Below are positions 1 to 4,488 of a stretch of 7,328 bases of DNA, piece after piece. Location: positions 1 to 7,328 of the forward strand of contig JAUXXN010000121.1 in NCBI GenBank assembly GCA_030684755.1, written 5' to 3'. The notes under the pieces are model-generated. The model ran no database searches, was not told where the DNA came from, and worked only from the letters and a program-made list of their open reading frames with translations. Made by a program: the position numbers and the translations under genes. The DNA is from Hydrogenophaga sp. (GTDB lineage Bacteria > Pseudomonadota > Gammaproteobacteria > Burkholderiales > Burkholderiaceae_C). Every line of letters starts with the position of its first letter. Positions within the stretch are counted from its first letter, which is position 1.

Positions 1-77
1 ACCACCACCACCACCACCACTACTACTACTACGACCACCGCCGTCTCCTCCTCTTCCACCACCGCCACCACCACCCG
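1..77 (+). repeat. Imperfect triplet repeat (ACC/ACT/CCA type)
   Basis: Six ACC units are followed by four ACT units, one ACG, and then more ACC/GCC/TCC-type triplets up to about base 77. In the frame that continues into the downstream domain the tract encodes a Pro-rich linker with four Leu. In the frame one base earlier the same bases encode almost only Thr, Ser and Ala. The tract continues left of the window, so its full size is unknown. Slippage by whole units would change linker length without changing frame. Confidence 0.8.
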
Positions 78-607
78 ATGTTGTGAGCGTGGTACTTGAT
101 CCAACCGTCACGCCGGTCATTGACACCAAAGGCAATGGGTCCGATGTGTCCACCATCAACATCGATGGTGGGGCGGTGCTGGGCAACGTCCGCATCGCGT
201 CCACCGGCGGAGACATCAGCACCGACGGTGCCTACCAAGCCCTGGGTGTGTGCAGCACCGGATGCGGTGCAGGCAACGCCAGCGCGCGCGCCATGGACTC
301 TTCTGAATCGATCAGCTTTCGGTTGACCGACGCAGGCAAAACAGCCCAAAGTTTCGCTTTGGGGCTGCTGGGAATAAATACCTCTACGGTGGCTGTATCG
401 ATCACCTACAGGCTCAACGGTGTTTTCGTCTCCAGCGAGATCCGCTCCGCCAATGTGTCCACCGCGTTGCCGTCCAGCCCACAGCTGCCCAGCTTGGCAC
501 CCAGCCCGCTTCAGGCGTTCGACGAGGTGGTCTTTCAGCCCAGTGGCACAAGCCGATTTTTCTTGTCCAGCTTCCGGTTTTGTGCCAGCACCACCACATG
601 CAACTGA
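2..607 (+). CDS. C-terminal part of a probable exported protein with a low-complexity linker (5' end outside window)
   Basis: I do not recognise the family. The reading frame is open from the left edge to a TGA at 605-607, giving 201 visible residues. The first 25 or so are a Pro-rich linker. The rest is a Ser/Thr/Gly-rich domain with alternating beta-strand-like segments, for example around SITYRLNGVFVSSEIRSA. It contains four cysteines in two close pairs: a CSTGC pair in the middle and a CASTTTC pair at the extreme C-terminus. Paired cysteines and a low-complexity linker suggest a disulfide-stabilised surface or periplasmic domain, but no signal peptide can be seen because the start is missing. 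A GTG at 83 could serve as a start, but it has no ribosome binding site and the frame is open upstream, so I treat it as internal. Base 608 to the next gene start is a 67-base gap. The coding frame is well supported from the GAT codon near base 77 onward. The linker could belong to another frame, which is discussed in the findings. Confidence 0.7.
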   Translation, partial: PPPPPPLLLLRPPPSPPLPPPPPPPDVVSVVLDPTVTPVIDTKGNGSDVSTINIDGGAVLGNVRIASTGGDISTDGAYQALGVCSTGCGAGNASARAMDSSESISFRLTDAGKTAQSFALGLLGINTSTVAVSITYRLNGVFVSSEIRSANVSTALPSSPQLPSLAPSPLQAFDEVVFQPSGTSRFFLSSFRFCASTTTCN

Positions 608-633
608 ACGCACATGAAGCCCAACAAGCCAAC

Positions 634-665
634 GGCTGCACGCTGTGCAGCTCCGCTTTAGGAGC
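634..665 (+). promoter_or_regulatory. Dyad and overlapping hairpin at the ribosome binding site of the signalling operon
   Basis: GCTGCAC (635-641) and GTGCAGC (645-651) form a perfect 7-bp inverted repeat with a 3-base centre. Overlapping its right arm by two bases, GCTCC (650-654) can pair with GGAGC (661-665), which contains the Shine-Dalgarno bases AGGAG (660-664) of the gene starting at 675. The dyad could be a protein-binding site for a Fis-type regulator, or the two hairpins could be alternative RNA folds. There is no T-run, so this is not an intrinsic terminator. Function is inference. Confidence 0.35.
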
Positions 666-674
666 GAGCAGCCC

Positions 675-935
675 ATGAAATCCGACTTTCACCAAACCGA
701 CTTCTCCGAAACCACCTTCGGGCAGGTGGCCAAGCGCCGCAAGTCCAAACGGCGGGGACAGCAAATCGCGGGCATCCTCATGCTGATGTGTGGCTACATG
801 AGCCTGGCGGTCACGGCTGACACCGATTCCGGGTGGTTGATGATTCGGGTGGTGGGAGGCTTTGGGCTGCTGTTTGCCGGGTTTGCGGTGGCCATTGGCC
901 CCCTCATTGCTTCCATTCTGGGTGACCATGAGTGA
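675..935 (+). CDS. Small two-helix inner-membrane protein, first gene of a signalling operon
   Basis: The product has 86 residues. The ATG at 675 is chosen because AGGAG lies at 660-664, ten bases upstream; an upstream in-frame GTG at 645 has no comparable site. Residues 1-28 are polar and end in a strongly basic stretch (AKRRKSKRRG), predicted cytoplasmic by the positive-inside rule. Two hydrophobic helices follow at roughly residues 29-46 and 54-82, separated by a short acidic loop (TADTDSG). No family is recognised. Its stop overlaps the start of the response regulator gene by 8 bases, so translation is probably coupled. It also shares the transcript with the kinase, which suggests an accessory role in that system, such as membrane sensing or kinase modulation. 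That role is inference from position only. Confidence 0.75.
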   Translation: MKSDFHQTDFSETTFGQVAKRRKSKRRGQQIAGILMLMCGYMSLAVTADTDSGWLMIRVVGGFGLLFAGFAVAIGPLIASILGDHE

Positions 936-1608
936 GCATTCGGCGGTGACGCAACCCTTTCCGCTGCTCTGGGTGGAAGACGATCTGGCTTTGTCCGCCT
1001 GGCTGGCCGACTCGCTGGCCGACGACGGCTGGCAGGTGCTGGTGGCCCACGACAGACCGCAGGCGCTGCAGTCCATCGAGGCGGCGGTGCCCAAAAACCA
1101 GGCCTGCGTAGCCATTCTGGACATGGGTTTGCCGCCCAGCCCCAGCCTGCCGGAAGAAGGCTTGAAGCTGCTGGCCCACCTGGTGCGCGAATGGCCGCTG
1201 CTCAAGGCCATTGTGCTCACCGGTCAGCACGAACAAGCCGTGGGCCAGCAGGCGGTGCGCCAAGGCGCGTTTGATTTTTTGGCCAAGCCCGTCAGCCTGC
1301 AAACCCTGCGCAACGCCTTGCAGCGGGCCAGTTGGTTTGCCCAGCGCGACCAAGAACTGTTGGCCCAGGGCTGCTTGCACCTGTCGCTCTCGGCCCAGTT
1401 GAACGAAGGCCCGCGCGAAGTGGGCGACGGTGTGGCCGAACAGCTCATTCGCCATGTGCTCAACCTCTGCGGTTTCAATGTGACCGTGGCTGCGCGCACT
1501 CTGGGGCTGGAGCGCGAGCAGTTGTATTACCACATGAAAAAGTTCGGCATTCAGCGCCCACCGGGCGCGGCAGATGCAACAGCCGACGCACCCGGCAAGC
1601 CCGCATGA
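928..1608 (+). CDS. Response regulator: receiver domain plus Fis-type helix-turn-helix
   Basis: The product has 226 residues. The receiver domain (about 10-135) shows the acidic pair E17-D18/D19, the phospho-acceptor D65 in AILDMGLP, the switch threonine T98 in IVLTGQ and the conserved K120 in FLAKPVS. The loop after D65 is longer than usual: the conserved glycine comes 13 rather than 8 residues after the aspartate. The C-terminus (about 172-215) carries a Fis/HTH_8-type helix-turn-helix, FNVTVAARTLGLEREQLYYH, as at the end of NtrC-family regulators. No AAA+ sigma54-activation domain lies between the two, so it should act like the RegA/ActR group rather than as a sigma54 activator. The start ATG at 928 overlaps the preceding gene by 8 bases. 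Its TGA overlaps the kinase start as ATGA. Phosphorylation by that kinase is the expected relationship. Confidence 0.9.
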   Translation: MSEHSAVTQPFPLLWVEDDLALSAWLADSLADDGWQVLVAHDRPQALQSIEAAVPKNQACVAILDMGLPPSPSLPEEGLKLLAHLVREWPLLKAIVLTGQHEQAVGQQAVRQGAFDFLAKPVSLQTLRNALQRASWFAQRDQELLAQGCLHLSLSAQLNEGPREVGDGVAEQLIRHVLNLCGFNVTVAARTLGLEREQLYYHMKKFGIQRPPGAADATADAPGKPA

Positions 1609-2789
1609 ACCTGCTGCCGCTGCTGTTTGTGGGCCTGGGCGTGGTGCTGCTGCTGGCGGCTTGGGCCGTGTGGCACCAAGGGCGGCGCGTGCGCGAATGC
1701 GTGCGCGACCTGCTGGCCCTGCCCGACGACATCCACCCCATGGACTGGCCCCAACAGGCCAGCACCGTGCTGCGCCGCGCCGGCATTGGCGGCATGGCCT
1801 GGCAAGGCCAGTGGTTTGGCGACCCGGTGCAAGGCCAGTGGGGCAACCCGTCCAACCCCGACTGGACCGGCCTGACCCTGGAAGCCGGGCCCGACTGCAA
1901 CATCGAGTTGAGCTGGGCTGGCCTGGCCCGCACCAACGAGGCCAAGGCCCTGGCCTTGGTGGTGGTGGACGTGTTTGTGCAAAGCTGGCTCTCGCGCATG
2001 CGCCAGCGCACCCAGGCGGTGGCGGTGGCGCTGGCCCAGCGCGCCCATCTGCATTTGTATTGGCAGCACGACATGCGCAACCTGGCCCAGTGGGTGGGCC
2101 TGATGGCCGACGAATTTGGCTCCGCCAGCCCCGAAAAATTGCCTCGGCTGGCCCAGCGCTTGCAGCAACAAGCCCCGCTGGTGCTGGCCAAAGCGCAAAA
2201 GCTGCTGGCCGCCACCGAGGCCAGTGCACCGCCGCCTGCGCAAGGCTTTGCATTGCGGGCACCCAGCCCCGCAACCCGCTCAGAACCGGGTTCAGAACCC
2301 GACGCCGCGCCGCGCCCACAGTCCCAAGCGACAGCCCACGCCCAGCGGCCAGCGCTGCAGGCTTGCCCGGTGCTGGCGGTGGTGGAGGGCGCAGCCCAAC
2401 TGGCCGGTTTGTCGCTGCGGTGCGAGTCTGCGCACGACAACCCGCACATCAGCGAGTTGCACGCCCGCGCGCTGGAACGCACGCTGGACAACATTTTTTC
2501 CAATGTCGCACGCGACGGGGCTGCCCGCGCACAGGGCCAGGCGCTGCGCCTCACCTGGGCCGTGCAGGGCGACCAGTTTCAGGCCCGCCTGCTCACCCCG
2601 CATTTGTCCACCCCCTGGCCCGAACGGCCTTTTGAGCCCATGCAAACCACCACGGGCTCTGGCCTGGGCCTGTACCAGGCACGCCGCAGCCTGCGCGATG
2701 TGGGTGGCGACTTGACGGCACAGCCCACCCCCGAGGGCATTGCTTTCGATTGGCGGGTGGCTTTGTTTGAGCAGCGTCAAATTTTTTGA
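1605..2789 (+). CDS. Membrane-anchored sensor histidine kinase with HDxxN H-box and missing G1 box
   Basis: The product has 394 residues. It starts at the ATG within the ATGA overlap with the response regulator gene. One N-terminal transmembrane helix (about residues 3-23) is followed by an uncharacterised cytoplasmic region (about 30-130). The H-box is YWQHDMRNLAQWVGLM with H155, D156 and N159. It is of the HDxxN type, also seen in PrsK-like kinases of PEP-CTERM/EPS systems. A Pro/Ala/Ser-rich linker at about 208-250 leads to an ATPase domain. That domain has an N-box (TLDNIFSNVARDG, N296/N300), an F-box-like PFEPMQTTT, and a G2 box TGSGLGLY (G351, G353, G355). The G1 motif DxGxG expected before the F-box is absent; the site reads LLTPHLSTPWPERPFEP. 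ATP binding may therefore be impaired or unusual. The cognate partner is the adjacent regulator. The kinase family call is firm; full catalytic competence is not. Confidence 0.88.
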   Translation: MNLLPLLFVGLGVVLLLAAWAVWHQGRRVRECVRDLLALPDDIHPMDWPQQASTVLRRAGIGGMAWQGQWFGDPVQGQWGNPSNPDWTGLTLEAGPDCNIELSWAGLARTNEAKALALVVVDVFVQSWLSRMRQRTQAVAVALAQRAHLHLYWQHDMRNLAQWVGLMADEFGSASPEKLPRLAQRLQQQAPLVLAKAQKLLAATEASAPPPAQGFALRAPSPATRSEPGSEPDAAPRPQSQATAHAQRPALQACPVLAVVEGAAQLAGLSLRCESAHDNPHISELHARALERTLDNIFSNVARDGAARAQGQALRLTWAVQGDQFQARLLTPHLSTPWPERPFEPMQTTTGSGLGLYQARRSLRDVGGDLTAQPTPEGIAFDWRVALFEQRQIF

Positions 2790-2873
2790 CATGGCTACAG
2801 CGCCCGGGCGGTGCACAATGGCTTCACGAAAGGCGACCAAGGGGGTTGTCTGAATGCTTAAAGGTATTTTTTT

Positions 2874-3566
2874 ATGAAATCCATGTCACTGCGCAGCTCC
2901 CGCAAGGGCCAAGCCGGCTTCACGCTGGTTGAGATCGCCATCGTCCTCGTCATCATCGGTCTGCTTTTGGGCGGCGTGTTGAAGGGGCAGGAGTTGATTG
3001 AGAACGCGAAGATCAAGAATCTGGCGAATGATATTCGTGGCGTGACCGCAGCCTACTACACCTATGTCGATAGGTACCGTGCTGTTCCTGGGGATGACCT
3101 TTTTGCCAACACACGGTTTACCGGTGTGCAAAACGGTGGTGGCAATGGTTTGATTACGGGGGTTTACGCGACCAACGCTGGTACGCTGACAGCTGCGACA
3201 GAAAGCAATAACTTCTGGCAACATTTGCGAGCAGCAGGCTTGGTGAGCGGGAGTGGTTCCGCTCCTCCAACCCATGCTTTTGGGGGGTTGTTAGGTGTTC
3301 AATCAGAGGTTACTGCAGCGGATGGTTCCACATATGGAATGGTCGGGCCTGTTTTGTGTGTAGGCAATTTGCCTTGGAAAGTCGCGCAGGCTTTGGATAC
3401 CTTGATTGACGATGGTAGCAGTGCTACAGGCAGTGGCCGGGCTGGTGCGGCAAGTGCAACAGCAAACTTTGCCACTGTTGGTGCTACTGCCTCTGTATAT
3501 GGCCCTGGAGTGACCGCTACTGCTGCTCTCGAGGCTGGTCGCCATACGTTTTGTGTGAAACTGTAA
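2874..3566 (+). CDS. Type IV prepilin (major or minor pilin, PilE/PulG-like N-terminus)
   Basis: The product has 230 residues. The class III leader is MKSMSLRSSRKGQAG, followed by the mature N-terminus FTLVEIAIVLVIIGLLLGG. Prepilin peptidase would cut after G15 and methylate F16, and E20 is the conserved Glu5 of the mature protein. The hydrophobic helix is the assembly stalk in the inner membrane and fibre core. After it comes YYTYVDRYRAVPGDD, a pattern common in betaproteobacterial prepilins. The C-terminal half is Gly/Ala/Ser/Thr-rich, with two cysteines, C162 and C227 (four residues from the end), likely closing a disulfide-bonded D-region. Start ATG 2874 has AAAGG at 2860-2864; an internal ATG at 2883 is less well placed. 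Seven T bases separate the ribosome binding site from the start. Base composition is visibly less GC-rich than the flanking signalling genes. A strong terminator follows at once, and no other pilus assembly gene is in the window. Confidence 0.93.
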   Translation: MKSMSLRSSRKGQAGFTLVEIAIVLVIIGLLLGGVLKGQELIENAKIKNLANDIRGVTAAYYTYVDRYRAVPGDDLFANTRFTGVQNGGGNGLITGVYATNAGTLTAATESNNFWQHLRAAGLVSGSGSAPPTHAFGGLLGVQSEVTAADGSTYGMVGPVLCVGNLPWKVAQALDTLIDDGSSATGSGRAGAASATANFATVGATASVYGPGVTATAALEAGRHTFCVKL

Positions 3567-3590
3567 TCATCAGGCTTATTCGGCAAACGT

Positions 3591-3619
3591 AAAAAAAACC
3601 GCCTTCGGGCGGTTTTTTT
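3591..3619 (+). terminator. Rho-independent terminator, bidirectional
   Basis: CCGCC (3599-3603) pairs with GGCGG (3608-3612) around a TTCG tetraloop. Eight A bases precede the stem and seven T bases follow it, so the stem can extend through A-T pairs and work on both strands. It begins 24 bases after the prepilin stop. It closes the prepilin transcript and marks the left edge of the accessory region. Confidence 0.93.
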
Positions 3620-3621
3620 CG

Positions 3622-3890
3622 CTGCGCCCAGCATGGGCGCACTCCTGCGGGTGCAAGTCCCGCCGCGAGCTGGTCACAGTGAGCAAAGTGAAGCGCAACT
3701 GCGAAAGGGTGACCGATCGTAGAAAGGAAGCGTGGAGCGCAAATCATGAGCCGATGAACAAGAACCGCACAGAAGGCGTCGCTCAGCAGGACAAGTCGAC
3801 GCGAAACCACACAGTCTTGATGACCCCAGCGAAGCGCCGTAGCAGCGTATCAAGGCCGGGCATGCCACAACAGTCCTGCCCTCAAACGCC
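3622..3890 (+). ncRNA. Remnant of a class C group II intron, 5' part (domain I), no ORF and no domain V
   Basis: The segment starts three bases after the terminator T-tract. TGCGCCC (3623-3629) and GGGCGCA (3635-3641) form the first hairpin. GCGGG/CCCGC (3647-3651/3659-3663) forms the next, around TGCAAGT, giving the familiar GGGTGCAAGTCCC signature. Further on are AGAAAGGAAGCG, AGCGCAAA, GATGAACAAGAACCGCA and AGAAGGC. These match, in order, the domain I layout I remember for class C introns such as the Oceanobacillus iheyensis intron (GGCATGGGTGCA, GGGTGAGAGTCCC, TGAAGGAAGCGG, GGAACACGAAC). The expected 5' GTGCG reads CTGCG. No reverse transcriptase reading frame and no domain V hairpin is visible before 4458, so splicing or mobility from this copy is unlikely. 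Similarity is clearest to about 3790; the right edge is approximate. Class C introns are known to insert just after terminator hairpins, which is exactly this position. Confidence 0.7.
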
Positions 3891-3919
3891 CAAACCACCC
3901 GCTGCGGACCCGCAGGCCA

Positions 3920-3978
3920 GGCGGTTTTCCCCACCCCCTGCGCTACCATGACCCGCATGGACAAATTCTTCAACACCG
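3920..3978 (+). repeat. Direct repeat, upstream copy of the ATPase gene leader and first codons
   Basis: Bases 3935-3978 match 4445-4488 with only two differences over 44 positions, and weaker similarity with one indel extends left to GGCGGTT at 3920. The shared part includes CCCCTGCGCTACCATG and the codons for MDKFFNT. Similarity stops abruptly after 3978. It is either the stub of a lost paralogue or a recombination product. Confidence 0.9.
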
Positions 3979-4025
3979 AAGGGGATGCGCTGCAAAACCC
4001 ACCATCAAGTGTGCTGAGCACCTGA
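3948..4025 (+). pseudogene. Orphan 5' stub of an AAA-nuclease paralogue
   Basis: From ATG 3948 this reads MTRMDKFFNTEGDALQNPPS and ends at a TGA at 4023-4025 after 25 codons. Residues 3-10 (RMDKFFNT) parallel residues 3-10 (SMDKFFNT) of the intact protein starting at 4458. The rest is unrelated to it, including no match to the following PNQPDIHYTL. No ribosome binding site is evident, as is also the case for the intact gene. I treat it as a truncated paralogue start. It could instead be a short upstream peptide preceding the nuclease remnant at 4048. Confidence 0.6.
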
Positions 4026-4047
4026 TGGCTGGCTCCCAGGACAGGCC

Positions 4048-4406
4048 ATGACGAACATCCAAAAACTTCCATCCGACGCGCTGGCCGAATACCAAGACTG
4101 GCTCAACGCAATCAGGCAGCGCATCGTCTCGGTGCGCCTGCGAATGGCCCTGGCTGCCAGCCGTGAGTTGACGCTGTTTTAAAAGTTTTCCCTGACATCA
4201 AAGGCTTGTCAGCTTCCAACCTGAAGTATGGCCTGCGTTTTTTCCAGTTCTACACCACAGCGCAAGACACGCACAAACCTGGCAACCCGGATGCGCCATT
4301 TGGTCAACAGCCTGTTGACCAAATTCTCTGGGGGCACAACATCCAGATTTTTACCAAGTGCGGCAGCGTGGCCGAGGCCCGCTGCAGGAAAACCATGACC
4401 AACTGA
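4048..4406 (+). pseudogene. Broken DUF1016 (YhcG-like) PD-(D/E)XK nuclease gene
   Basis: ATG 4048 is preceded by AGGA at 4038-4041. The first piece (4048-4182, 44 residues) ends ALAEYQDWLNAIRQRIVSV, then RLRMALAASRELTLF and a stop. This fits the start of the DUF1016 N-terminal domain, whose usual pattern is a Y..L...IK.RI segment followed by A.NREL..LYW. The second piece (4185-4406, another frame) reads FPDIKGLSASNLKYGLRFF and then GQQPVDQILWGHNIQIFTK. This corresponds to the later FP...GFS..NL..MR.F and Q.PWGHN motifs. The stretch expected between them (LYW.IG through GWG.K.I..L..DL) is missing, so the gene has lost roughly 30 codons, is frameshifted, and stops well short of the C-terminal nuclease domain. 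The second piece is much more AT-rich than its neighbours. Identification is from remembered family motifs; no function is expected. Confidence 0.72.
4298..4324. repeat. Perfect 12-bp inverted repeat with 3-base centre
   Basis: ATTTGGTCAACA at 4298-4309 and TGTTGACCAAAT at 4313-4324 are exact reverse complements separated by GCC. It lies inside the nuclease remnant, over the codons for PFGQQPVDQ. No T-run follows, so it is not a terminator. It could be a chance feature of the coding sequence, a protein-binding dyad or a residual hairpin element. Confidence 0.85.
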
Positions 4407-4430
4407 TGCCGACAGAGCCAGCATCCGCGT

Positions 4431-4488
4431 GGCGGTTGAGCCCGCCCCTGCGCTACCATGCCCAGCATGGACAAATTCTTCAACACCG
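4431..4488 (+). repeat. Direct repeat, downstream copy at the start of the intact ATPase gene
   Basis: This is the partner of the repeat at 3920-3978, about 510 bases downstream. It spans the presumed leader (from GGCGGTT) through the codon for T10 of the ATPase. The two differences in the 44-base core both fall between the two ATG codons. Confidence 0.9.

Noticed and set aside
29..676. Minus-strand frame opposite the partial first gene
   Set aside because: The + frame has coherent codon use and a natural beta-rich sequence with paired cysteines, while the minus frame ends in Trp/Arg runs produced by the triplet repeat.
904..2319. 471-residue open frame on the minus strand
   Set aside because: It lies opposite the regulator and kinase, which have clear conserved motifs; its Arg/Pro/Ala-rich sequence is a GC-rich shadow.
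2786..2819. TTGACA at 2786-2791 with CACAAT at 2814-2819 as a promoter for the prepilin gene
   Set aside because: Spacing is 22 bases, too long for a standard sigma70 promoter, and TTGACA overlaps the kinase stop codon. A GG/GC pair near 2820-2833 is off by one base from sigma54 spacing, so I do not call a promoter.
3679..3951. 90-residue + strand open frame
   Set aside because: It runs through the intron-like RNA segment, has no ribosome binding site or family resemblance, and is explained by structured RNA sequence.
3621..4457. CRISPR array or tRNA in the long gap
   Set aside because: The only repeats are one pair of direct repeats 510 bases apart and one palindrome; no regularly spaced repeats and no cloverleaf were seen.
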